Shown piece after piece: positions 32,659-40,268 of a stretch of 64,000 bases of DNA. The position numbers were made by a program, and so were the translations under genes. The notes beneath the pieces were generated by a model that did not search any database, was not told where the DNA came from, and worked only from the letters and a program-made list of their open reading frames with translations. Origin of the DNA: Kutzneria sp. CA-103260. Its GTDB lineage: Bacteria > Actinomycetota > Actinomycetes > Mycobacteriales > Pseudonocardiaceae. The DNA is taken from positions 7,192,001-7,256,000 of the forward strand of contig NZ_CP073318.1 in NCBI RefSeq assembly GCF_018263855.1, written 5' to 3'. Every line of letters begins with the position of its first letter. Within the stretch, counting starts at the first letter, position 1.

Positions 32659-35600
32659 CTATTCCGGGCGGGCCCGGTCCAGCACTTCCTCCACCCGTAG
32701 CGGGCTCGGCGGGTGGTAGCTCAGGCACAGCGGCGCCCGCATCCGGCGGAAGCCGCCGGACTCGGTCGTCGCGTAGAACTGCCCGCGCTCCAGCTTCGCG
32801 ATGTCCGCCACCGCGCTTCCCTTGGCTCGGGCCAATTCCATCGCCGCGCTGATCTGGGCCGCGGTGTTGAGCCGGCCGTAGAACTGCGTGGTCGCGTTGC
32901 CCACCACCTGGTTGTGCACGCCTTTCGGCGCCTGTGTGGCCAGAATCAGGCCCAGGCCGTACTTCCGGGCCTGCGACGCCAGCAGGATCGTGCTCTGCGT
33001 GCTGGCCGTCAGCTTGCCCGACGGGGCGATGGTCTGGGCCTCGTCCATCACGATCAGGCCGCCCAGCGGCCGGTCCGCCGCCGGGTTTCGCTTGATCCAG
33101 GCAAACACTTCCAGCTGCAACTGGCTCACGAAGCCCTGCCGCTGTTCGTCGGCCGGCAGCCCGACGAAGCTGATCACCGACACCCGGGCCCTCTTGCCTG
33201 GCGACGGCGTCAGCAACAAGGCCGGATCCGTCGGCGTGCCCGCCCCGCCCAGCAGCGGGTCGTTCACCATCGCCGCGCGCAGCGTCTCCGCCAGGTCCGC
33301 CGCCATTCCCGGGGCCGTGCTCAGCTTGCTCACGCCGTCCGGCAGCTCCGCCAGGACGTCCACGAAGCCAGCCAGATCCCGCTTTCCCTTGCGGGCGTAG
33401 TACCTCACCGCCTCCCGCAACACCGCCTGGCCGCGCCTGGCTCCCTTCGACGTGCCGGTCAGTCCCGCGTGCGGCACCAGCCTCGCCACCGCCGCCTCCA
33501 CCGACGCCGTGAACTCGTCCGGGTCCTCACCCACTCCGTCGAAGTCCGGCAGGGGCTGGAAACTCAGCGGTCGGCCACCGTTCCTTCCCGGCGTCCACAC
33601 CACCACTTCCGTGTTGGCCAGGTACTCCCGCGCACTGTCCGCGTCCCCCGGCCCCCACCCTTCCGGCGATTCCGGCCAGGCGTCCCCCAGCCTCGCCAGG
33701 TCGTTGTTCGGGTCCAGCACGATCGCCGACACCCCGCGCAGCGCACACTCCTCCACGATCCTTCGCAGCAGCACCGTCTTCCCGCTCCCGGACCCCGCGA
33801 AGATCATCACGTGCTTGCGCAACGACTCCAGCTCGATGCGGACCTCGTCCAGCGTGAACTCCGGCTGTAGCACCGTCTCCCCCACCGGCGGCGGCCGCGT
33901 CTCCTGCTGCCTCGCCACCGCCTGCCCCACCTTCGGCTCCGGCAGGATCTCCCGCAGAAACGTCGTCGTGCTCACCGGCTTGCGGGCCACCATCCACGCC
34001 AGCAACTGCGGCGTGTGATCGGCCAGCATGACTTTGAGCGCGCTGAGAGTCCGCAGGTCGTCATCGGAGATTCGGATGCGACGGCCACCCGCCGCCTCGA
34101 ACTCCGCGACTTCGACCTTGGTCTGGTTCCCACCCCAGCCATCCGATCCATTCTGGAGCAGAACCAAGTGTCGGTTGCTTACACCAGGATGAACTTGCGC
34201 CGCGTCGCGCGCCGTTCGCATGCGCCGCAACACTCTGTTGCCGTGACTGCTCGCAATGAACCGAAAACTCCAGAATTCCTTGACATCCAGCTTCTCATGG
34301 ACCGTACGTCGCAGACCCGCGTGCAACGCGCCAACGTCCGTTGCTTCGACCTCCCACTCCATCGCGTCGTTACCGACTTCGTTGACCCAAGACTTCAGCC
34401 CAGCCATCAGCAGTGCCGGCATCACCTCGTCCTCGTTGTGCTGCTTGAGGTCTGCGATCGTGATGGTGGCTTTCTCCCGCAGCTGACCAAATCCCTTGTC
34501 GTACTCCTGGAGATAGTCAGGCGGAGGGCTCGGACGAACCGTCGGCTCGACGGGCTTCTCGTCAAATGAGCTTAGCTCACGAATATCGCCGAACATGCAG
34601 GCCTCGGCATGTGCATGAATACGCTTGAGTAGCTGCCGCGGCGTGAAGGCGGTCCACGCCCCGTCGAACGCACTCGACGCCACGGGCCAAGTCGGGTGCG
34701 GCGGCGTGAAGTCCGCCTGCTCATAGATCACCGCAAGCCACTTTTCCACCAAGGCCTTACCGACCAGTGGATCGCTGATCGATGCTAGGATCGGCGTCTT
34801 CGTGAAGCGGTCACGAACGGTGTCACTGGCGATCGATTCCAACAGCCTCCATGTGCCGGGAAGGCAGGCCACAATGGAAACCGTTCGCCTCGTCGTCTGA
34901 CGAAGTTGCATCATGGCGTCCGAGAGGTGAGCCACCTCCCCCGCAAGCTCCGGGCTCGTCACCTGCTCGCCGGCACGGTCCCGCCCCTTGTTCACCAAGG
35001 TGTCCAACTGGTCGATAGCTATGACACATGGGCCGGTGAGCGCAAGGACACGGGAGATGTCTCGGACCAACGCGCGCGGGTCATACCGCATGGGTCGTAT
35101 TCCCCACCGGCGTTCGTCGCGCTCCTCCGCCTGTCCCCTCAGATACTGCAATCCGATGTCGGAATGGTCGGATGCGTACAACACCAGTGCCCGAATGGTA
35201 TCCGAGCACTCAACCGCGATCCGATCATCTACCTTGCGCAGGTGGCGGACGAGCTCACGCATGTTGTCCGCGGTCAACGCGGTCTTGTTCAGGAGCGATC
35301 TCGCCACTGTGTCCGGTACTTCCGCTGCGGCACACAGCTGCCTCAGCAACACAGTGATCTGAAGCTCACCGTCTTCGTTCCGGCGGTGGAGTTCGCTTCG
35401 CATCGCTTCGGCGAGGTCGTCCCAGAACGCCTTACCCGTGGTCAGCTCGACCAGGAAGAAGTACCCTCCCTCACGTTGCACGACGCGGCGGGCCGAGCCG
35501 AGCAGGTGGGTCTTGCCGATCCCCTTCTCGCCCTGTAGCACCAGCCCGACAGGGCTGCCGCCGCTGCTGGCCTTGGCGTCCGCGACGCTCGCACGAATGC

Positions 35601-35721
35601 GGTGCTCGGCCCGGACATGCAGCCCCTCCACGTGGGAGCGCGACGTGTGCCACACGTCATCCATGTTCTCGACTGTGTTGAATCGAACCGCGGCCAGCGC
35701 CCTGCGCTGCTTCTCGGTCAT
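32659..35721 (-). CDS. Two-domain ATPase: N-terminal AAA ATPase plus C-terminal HerA-like translocase
   Basis: 1020 residues; the start overlaps the stop of the upstream gene (ATGA at 35718-35721). The N-terminal AAA module has Walker A GEKGIGKTH (64-72), Walker B CVIAIDQLD (232-240) and a sensor-like stretch VSIVACLPGTWRL. A middle part (400-600) has no motif I know. The C-terminal module has Walker A GSGSGKTV (643-650), Walker B LIVMDEAQ (889-896) and LATQAPKGVHNQVVGNATTQFYGRL, as in HerA/FtsK-type DNA pumps. HerA ATPases form hexamers and are known partners of nuclease or TIR/SIR2 effectors in antiphage systems. GC content falls in the N-terminal half (about 34.0-35.7 kb). Confidence 0.9.
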   Translation of the reverse strand: MTEKQRRALAAVRFNTVENMDDVWHTSRSHVEGLHVRAEHRIRASVADAKASSGGSPVGLVLQGEKGIGKTHLLGSARRVVQREGGYFFLVELTTGKAFWDDLAEAMRSELHRRNEDGELQITVLLRQLCAAAEVPDTVARSLLNKTALTADNMRELVRHLRKVDDRIAVECSDTIRALVLYASDHSDIGLQYLRGQAEERDERRWGIRPMRYDPRALVRDISRVLALTGPCVIAIDQLDTLVNKGRDRAGEQVTSPELAGEVAHLSDAMMQLRQTTRRTVSIVACLPGTWRLLESIASDTVRDRFTKTPILASISDPLVGKALVEKWLAVIYEQADFTPPHPTWPVASSAFDGAWTAFTPRQLLKRIHAHAEACMFGDIRELSSFDEKPVEPTVRPSPPPDYLQEYDKGFGQLREKATITIADLKQHNEDEVMPALLMAGLKSWVNEVGNDAMEWEVEATDVGALHAGLRRTVHEKLDVKEFWSFRFIASSHGNRVLRRMRTARDAAQVHPGVSNRHLVLLQNGSDGWGGNQTKVEVAEFEAAGGRRIRISDDDLRTLSALKVMLADHTPQLLAWMVARKPVSTTTFLREILPEPKVGQAVARQQETRPPPVGETVLQPEFTLDEVRIELESLRKHVMIFAGSGSGKTVLLRRIVEECALRGVSAIVLDPNNDLARLGDAWPESPEGWGPGDADSAREYLANTEVVVWTPGRNGGRPLSFQPLPDFDGVGEDPDEFTASVEAAVARLVPHAGLTGTSKGARRGQAVLREAVRYYARKGKRDLAGFVDVLAELPDGVSKLSTAPGMAADLAETLRAAMVNDPLLGGAGTPTDPALLLTPSPGKRARVSVISFVGLPADEQRQGFVSQLQLEVFAWIKRNPAADRPLGGLIVMDEAQTIAPSGKLTASTQSTILLASQARKYGLGLILATQAPKGVHNQVVGNATTQFYGRLNTAAQISAAMELARAKGSAVADIAKLERGQFYATTESGGFRRMRAPLCLSYHPPSPLRVEEVLDRARPE

Positions 35722-36326
35722 TGTTCCTCGATCGCCAGAAGGTGCTTGTCCTCACCACCGACTCGGATCGCCGCCGCATGGTCGACATCGGTGAGCGCCT
35801 TGGTGTTGGAGTCGGGAGCGAAGTGAACCAGGCCTGTCTTGATCATTTTCGGGAACAGGTTGTCAACCTTGTCCCGGTCGACGTCATCGATCATGGGCCG
35901 GAGCCTGGCCAGCCGAACCCAATCCCCGGACGTGGCCGACAGTTCCTGGTAGGCCTTCCGGATCAGCCCTTCGAGAGTGCCCCTGTCAATCACGTCGACA
36001 ATGTCGATGTCGCGCCAGCGCAAGTACTGGGGAAGGCGGTGCATGACCTCGAACACCAGGCGGGGCAACGGCCCGGACCGGTCCGGAGCCTCGACGACGC
36101 TCAACTCCCTGATGCACCAGGCGATGCCGTCGTCGGTGATCTGGTGCACATACCGCCGCTTGACCTGCCAGGACTTGATCAGGCCGTCCTTGTTCAGCCT
36201 GGCCCGCTTGTCGGCCCGCAGTTCGATCCCGTAGTCGTTCTTCAGGTCCGGGTTGCCCACCTCCGTCCGGGCCAGCATCAGCGCGAACAGGGCGGCCTGC
36301 TCGTGGCTTCCGTACTTCTCCGGCAT
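35718..36326 (-). CDS. Protein of unknown function between MinD-like and HerA-like genes
   Basis: 202 residues from the ATG at 36324-36326, with GAAAGGTG upstream; a GTG just before it is an alternative. It overlaps the HerA-like gene by four bases and starts 11 bases after the MinD-like gene. The N-terminal third (ALFALMLARTEVGNPDLKNDYGIELRADKRARLNKDGLIKSWQVKRRYVHQITDDGIAWCIREL) looks like a winged helix. The C-terminal half (WVRLARLRPMIDDVDRDKVDNLFPKMIKTGLVHFAPDSN) resembles another small helical/winged unit. It may be an adaptor that ties the ATPase to DNA or to a partner. No known family is recognised. Confidence 0.75.
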   Translation of the reverse strand: MPEKYGSHEQAALFALMLARTEVGNPDLKNDYGIELRADKRARLNKDGLIKSWQVKRRYVHQITDDGIAWCIRELSVVEAPDRSGPLPRLVFEVMHRLPQYLRWRDIDIVDVIDRGTLEGLIRKAYQELSATSGDWVRLARLRPMIDDVDRDKVDNLFPKMIKTGLVHFAPDSNTKALTDVDHAAAIRVGGEDKHLLAIEEQ

Positions 36327-36337
36327 CACAACACCTT

Positions 36338-37939
36338 TCAGACGGTGAACGCGGTGATTCGGCGGTCGATCCGGTCGAGCAGCCCGCGGACCTCGGCGGC
36401 GAGGTCGTCGGGCAGGTCGAGGCCGGCGCCGTGGGTTTTGCTGAGCAGTTCGAGGTCGACGGACAGGTCGGGCAGCAGGGTGAGGTCGCCGGCGTCCAGG
36501 GCGTTGGTCATGCCGCGGACGGTCTCCCGGAGGAGGGTCAGCCGGCCGGGGTAGGGCACCTGGGCGGGTAGGTTGCGCAGCGCGGAAGCGGCGTCCCGCA
36601 AGGATTCCCGGTCGGGGCTGGCCATGGGCAGCGAGCCGCCGGCCATGAGGTCGTACAGCTCCCGGGCGACGCCGGGCCCGAACTTCAGGGGCCGCAGGTT
36701 GCGCAGGAAGCCGGGCAGGCTCTCACGGTTGCCGCCCCGGGTGAGCACGCAGAACAGCTGCCGTTGCCCGCCGCCGGGGGCGAGCGTCTGGCGGAGGAAG
36801 TACTCGGCCTCGTTGACCTGCCACCGCGACACCTCACCGTCCACGACCAGGCACAAATGCTTGGCCAGCAAGGGAGAACGGTCGAGGAACTCGGGAATGC
36901 CGGACAGCGACTGGTCGGCGCGGACGCCGAGGCGGATCAGCTTGTCGATCAGCTCGGCGGACAGGTTGGCCGCCGATCTGGGGCTGGACACCAGCAGATC
37001 CAGGTCGTAGACCTCGTCGCGGGTGCGGGCCTCGGCGACGTAGGCGTCCCGGTTGTCGGCGAGCAGGTCCGTGCGGTCGAAGTGCTGCGCGATCACCGCC
37101 GCGACGGTCTCCAGGGCGTAGGAGAGCTGGTCGGCCGACGGGGTCTGCTCCTCCAGCACCGGCAACTGCTCGCCGAAGCTCCAGTAGGAGACGTAGGGCA
37201 ACGTCAGGTGCCGCACCATCGCCTCCGGCGAAACGGCCTTGGCCAGCCAGTCGTCGAACAGCGGCTGCACGGCCTCAGCGCACTTGTGCTGCCACGCCTC
37301 GGCCCGCTCGTACTCGACCCGGTTGTCGAGGCGGGACAGCACCGGCAGCACCATGTGCTTGGGGCGGTCGTACGGCATGGCGTCCCGGGCCCGGTCAGCC
37401 CGCTTGGCGATGTCGACCACGTCACTGAGGTTCTGGTCGTTGGCGGTGAACACGACGACCAGCCGGTCGGGCAGGTGCGCGGTGCAGATGCCGGCGGTGT
37501 CGGCGATGCCGGTGCGGCTGTCGATCAGCACGAAGTCGTAGTTCGCGGTCCACTCGGCTCGAAGCTGCTCCAAGTAGGCCGCGAATCCCCGCCGGTACAG
37601 GTCCTCCCAGTTGATGGACTGGACACGTTCCGCGTAGTCGGGGGCGAACCGGCCCGCGGCCAGCAGCGCGAGGGTGCCCTCCGCGACGTCGAGCCGAACC
37701 TCGTACGAGCGCGGCGGAGTGTCGTTGAGGAAGTCGTGGGCCAGGTCGATGACGCCGCCCGTCGGCTCCTCGGGCAGGGCGTCCTTGAAGTAGTAGTGCA
37801 GGCCGGGGGCTTCGAGGTCCCAGTCGACCGCCAGCACGCGGTAGCCCCACCGCGCGAGCAGCACCGCGACGTTGGCCAGCGTGGAGCTGCGGCCGACACC
37901 GCCCTTGTACGAGTAGAAGGTGACGACGGTGCCGGTCAT
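36338..37939 (-). CDS. MinD/ParA-type ATPase (KGGVGR variant) with C-terminal TIR-like domain
   Basis: 533 residues from the ATG at 37937-37939; an in-frame upstream extension is rejected. The deviant Walker A is YKGGVGRSST (11-20), with Arg where ParA/MinD usually has Lys-Thr. Then come DWDLEAPG (40-46) and FVLIDSRTGIADTAG (136-150). Residues about 311-425 read as a TIR-like domain: YDLDLLVSSPRS start strand, LIRLGVRADQSL, HLCLVVDGEVSRWQVNEAEYFLRQ (with an S-x-W...E pattern) and LFCVLTRGG. The last 100 residues are helical. The start overlaps the stop of the upstream TIR gene. KGGVGR ATPases of this kind are known next to effector domains in multicellular actinobacteria. Confidence 0.85.
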   Translation of the reverse strand: MTGTVVTFYSYKGGVGRSSTLANVAVLLARWGYRVLAVDWDLEAPGLHYYFKDALPEEPTGGVIDLAHDFLNDTPPRSYEVRLDVAEGTLALLAAGRFAPDYAERVQSINWEDLYRRGFAAYLEQLRAEWTANYDFVLIDSRTGIADTAGICTAHLPDRLVVVFTANDQNLSDVVDIAKRADRARDAMPYDRPKHMVLPVLSRLDNRVEYERAEAWQHKCAEAVQPLFDDWLAKAVSPEAMVRHLTLPYVSYWSFGEQLPVLEEQTPSADQLSYALETVAAVIAQHFDRTDLLADNRDAYVAEARTRDEVYDLDLLVSSPRSAANLSAELIDKLIRLGVRADQSLSGIPEFLDRSPLLAKHLCLVVDGEVSRWQVNEAEYFLRQTLAPGGGQRQLFCVLTRGGNRESLPGFLRNLRPLKFGPGVARELYDLMAGGSLPMASPDRESLRDAASALRNLPAQVPYPGRLTLLRETVRGMTNALDAGDLTLLPDLSVDLELLSKTHGAGLDLPDDLAAEVRGLLDRIDRRITAFTV

Positions 37940-38541
37940 CGCCGGAACCTCGGCAGCTTCGGCGGCGGCATGAGGACCGGATCCGGCTTCTCGACGATGG
38001 GCCAGTCCGGCTGCCATTCCGGCACCTGTTTGAGCAGTTCGACCAGGTCACGGGCCAAATCTCGAACCTTCCAGTGGAAGGACGCGAATTTCTCGGTCTG
38101 CTGGAACGCCATGTCCGGGTTGGCGAAATCCTTGAAGTCGACCCACGAGACCTCACGGGCCTCGATCGGAAAATTGTCCGAGTCGCCGTACAGCACGGAA
38201 TAGATCAATCCCTGCGGGGCTTCGACGCTGGCCAGCCCGAGCCGGTTCTGCCGCTCGCGCATGCTCAGCCACTCGGCCATGCACCACTTCGACTCGAAGT
38301 ACGGCGGATGCAGCACCTGCAGCATGATCTTGCTGCGCAGCAGGGCCCGCTGCAGGCTGGACGGCCAGTGCTCGCCGCGCGCCATCTCGCGGTCGACGTA
38401 CACCCGCGGCGCGGGCGCTATCTCGTCGGCGAGGCAGTCCTTCAGCTTCGAATAGAAGTGGTTCAGCAGCCATTTCTGCGCGCTGCCGTAACGGCTGTAG
38501 CTGATGAATATGTCGTACTCATAGCCGGACACGCGACCCAT
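37936..38541 (-). CDS. TIR-domain protein (probable NADase-type effector)
   Basis: 201 residues from the ATG at 38539-38541; the ribosome site is weak, and a longer frame to 38616 is possible. The TIR fold is complete: YEYDIFISYSRYGSAQKWLLNHFYSKL, RVYVDREMARGEHWPSSLQRALLRSKIMLQVLHPPYFESKWCMAEW. Glu90 in WCMAE lies where the catalytic glutamate of NAD-cleaving TIR domains lies. The C-terminal 60 residues are helical with a Pro-rich end. It is the first gene of a four-gene run with ATGA overlaps to the MinD-like ATPase. A likely -10 element (GATAAT on the minus strand, 38626-38631) lies about 85 bases upstream. Confidence 0.88.
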   Translation of the reverse strand: MGRVSGYEYDIFISYSRYGSAQKWLLNHFYSKLKDCLADEIAPAPRVYVDREMARGEHWPSSLQRALLRSKIMLQVLHPPYFESKWCMAEWLSMRERQNRLGLASVEAPQGLIYSVLYGDSDNFPIEAREVSWVDFKDFANPDMAFQQTEKFASFHWKVRDLARDLVELLKQVPEWQPDWPIVEKPDPVLMPPPKLPRFRR

Positions 38542-38625
38542 GATAAGCACGGATTGGGCGTCGAAAAAAGGCAGAAAAGTGGTCAGAATTTCGGTTACCG
38601 GGCGGGAAGTTGACAAAAAATGGGC

Positions 38626-38631
38626 ATTATC
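38626..38631 (-). promoter_or_regulatory. Candidate -10 element for the TIR-led operon
   Basis: On the minus strand GATAAT, with TAGACC 18 bases upstream, about 85 bases before the TIR start, within an unusually AT-rich stretch (38560-38640). Weak evidence. Confidence 0.3.
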
Positions 38632-38697
38632 GTGGAATGGCGGGGCCCAGGTCTATGACGCTCAACGTGGTCGGGATCGCGAGCCGGCAATCGCCGG

Positions 38698-38735
38698 GCC
38701 GCTGCGGACGGGGCGAAACCCCCGCCCACAGCGGC
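38698..38735 (-). terminator. Hairpin, probable terminator of the small membrane protein gene
   Basis: Outer arms GCCGCTG (38698-38704) and CAGCGGC (38729-38735) and inner arms CGGGG (38709-38713) and CCCCG (38720-38724), starting 20 bases past the stop at 38755. Confidence 0.4.
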
Positions 38736-38754
38736 GAAGCCGAGTATGCGTCAG

Positions 38755-38901
38755 CTATCGTCTGCGGCGAGACCGCAGCAGGACGCCGCCGCACAGCGCG
38801 AGCGGCAGGCCCGCGGGCCCGAAGGCGATCGCGGCGACGGTCAGTCCGACCAGAGCGACCGCGATCAGCAACGCGGCGTGCAGCGTGGGCCGCCGGTTCA
38901 T
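38755..38901 (-). CDS. Small membrane protein, 48 residues
   Basis: From the ATG at 38899-38901: MNRRPTLHAALLIAVALVGL and a second hydrophobic stretch (TVAAIAFGPAGLPLALCGGVLL), then a basic end RSRRRR. That is two short membrane segments or one long one with positive-inside ends. The start overlaps as ATGA the stop of another frame (ending VAGSALPVMSS) that runs from further upstream, so it may be the second gene of a coupled pair. Alternatively, the same frame can be read from an ATG at 39081 that has an AGGAG site, giving a longer Arg-rich protein. I cannot decide between these. Confidence 0.45.
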   Translation of the reverse strand: MNRRPTLHAALLIAVALVGLTVAAIAFGPAGLPLALCGGVLLRSRRRR

Positions 38902-39124
38902 GAGGACATCACGGGCAAGGCGGATCCAGCAACAGTCGCAGGATCCCGGCCGCGGCAGGACGTGCGGCGCGGAGGTGTGGGCGCGGCGGCCCGGAGGTGC
39001 ACCGAAACGCGGCGCGCGACGCGGCCGCTGACCGACGAGGCGACGATGCCGGCCTCGTGATCGCGGGCGTATTCTCGACATGTCCAACTCCTAGCAGCGG
39101 GTGCTCTTGGAATGGGACGCTGGC

Positions 39125-39148
39125 GGCCTCCTGTTCGCGCAGGAGGCC
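39125..39148. terminator. 9-bp hairpin
   Basis: GGCCTCCTG (39125-39133) and CAGGAGGCC (39140-39148), six-base loop. It lies upstream of the small minus-strand ORFs and could be a terminator or a leader structure. Confidence 0.4.
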
Positions 39149-39221
39149 CCGTCCCCATCTGGCAGCGGGAGGCGGCAAACCTCCACCACCAGGGAAAACA
39201 GCGGTCAGTTACTCCCTCCTC

Positions 39222-39245
39222 GTGCAGATGCACGTGCATCTGCAC
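39222..39245. promoter_or_regulatory. 24-bp perfect palindrome, probable operator
   Basis: The half site GTGCAGATGCAC is followed directly by its reverse complement, with no spacer. It lies about 150 bases upstream of the protease start and about 140 upstream of the small minus-strand ORFs, where it could control either side. Confidence 0.55.
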
Positions 39246-39395
39246 CGGAGGCTAGCAGTCACGCACCGTCCCGCACACCCGTTCCGGAGGGTTTCCGAAC
39301 CGCTTCCGGACAACGCGGAGAAGACGCCGATTGCTTGTCGCAAATTGCAGAACTTGATCGGCGCAACGCCGCGACGAGCCGCACGTCATGAAGAC

Positions 39396-40268
39396 ATGGG
39401 GACCTTCGCACGAGCTTTACTCGTCTTCGGGGCCGTGGCGTTGCTGACGGCCCCGGCCGCGGTGGCGGCGACGGCCGATCGAGTGGACACGGTGTCGGCG
39501 GCTGATCAGGCGGCGGCGCTGGCGCACTGGACGCCGGAGCGGATGCAGCAGGTGAGCGCGGATCCGACGGAGCCGGGTGAGCGGACGGCGCAGCCGTGGA
39601 CCGGGCCGGCGCCGGCGGGAGTGGGCCGGTTCTTCTTCACGGAGGTGCCGGGCGTGGACCACTGGTGCACGGCGACGGCGGTGACGAGCAAGAACCGGGA
39701 CACGCTGATCACGGCGGCGCACTGCGTGCACCCGGGATTCACCCGGGACGACACGGAGATCAAGGTGACGAACGTGGTGTTCGTCCCCGGCTACGACCAC
39801 GGCCACGCGCCGCGCGGAGTGTTCGCGGCCCGGGGCTACGTCGTGCCGGACGACTTCAGCCTGGCCCCGCGCGACGTGGCCATGGTGGTGTTGGCAACCC
39901 ACAACGGCCGGCACATCTCGGATGTGGCCGGCGCGCAGCGGATCGCCTTCGACACCCGCCCGACCGGCAACGCCAGCATGTTCGGCTACCCCGGTTCGAT
40001 CCCGGTGCGCGGGGAGTTCCTGCTGCGCTGCGACGTCCCGGTGACGTTCCGGCCCAGCAGCATCGGCGACACTTGGGACTCCCCTTGCGACATGGCCGGC
40101 GGCTCCAGCGGCGGACCCTTCCTGACGGATTTCGACGGCCACACCGGCACTGTCTTCTCCGTGGTCAGCCGGGGTGCGATGGACGTGGACCTGCACACCC
40201 TCAGTCTGGAGGGCCCGACCTTGGGTGACGCGGCCAACGAGGTGTACCAGCGGGCCTCAGCCATGTGA
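39396..40268 (+). CDS. Secreted trypsin-like serine protease
   Basis: 290 residues from the ATG at 39396, the first codon that yields a signal peptide (MGTFARALLVFGAVALLTAP...AVAA, cleavage near residue 25). A short propeptide-like stretch is followed by the peptidase domain with His109 in LITAAHC, Asp160 in APRDVAMVVL and Ser238 in GGSSGGP. Cys91/Cys110 and Cys212/Cys231 are placed to form disulfides. It resembles the V8/glutamyl-endopeptidase-like group (Peptidase_S1B) of actinomycetes and would act outside the cell. No ribosome site is strong. Its 3' end overlaps the convergent WYL regulator gene by 12 bases. Confidence 0.9.
   Translation: MGTFARALLVFGAVALLTAPAAVAATADRVDTVSAADQAAALAHWTPERMQQVSADPTEPGERTAQPWTGPAPAGVGRFFFTEVPGVDHWCTATAVTSKNRDTLITAAHCVHPGFTRDDTEIKVTNVVFVPGYDHGHAPRGVFAARGYVVPDDFSLAPRDVAMVVLATHNGRHISDVAGAQRIAFDTRPTGNASMFGYPGSIPVRGEFLLRCDVPVTFRPSSIGDTWDSPCDMAGGSSGGPFLTDFDGHTGTVFSVVSRGAMDVDLHTLSLEGPTLGDAANEVYQRASAM

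Larger units (their letters stand above)
38542..39395. other. 854-base region with only small uncertain ORFs and hairpins
   Basis: This region holds the AT-rich leader of the TIR operon, a probable 48-residue membrane protein gene on the minus strand (38755-38901) with an upstream ORF overlapping it, and two hairpins (38698-38735, 39125-39148). It also holds a 24-bp perfect palindrome (39222-39245) and the leader of the protease gene. Longer frames here are not supported. Confidence 0.55.

Noticed and set aside
36338..38017. Start of the MinD-like gene upstream of 37939
   Set aside because: Would overlap the TIR gene by about 80 bases; the ATG giving MTGTVVTFYSYKGG is in the classic ATGA overlap.
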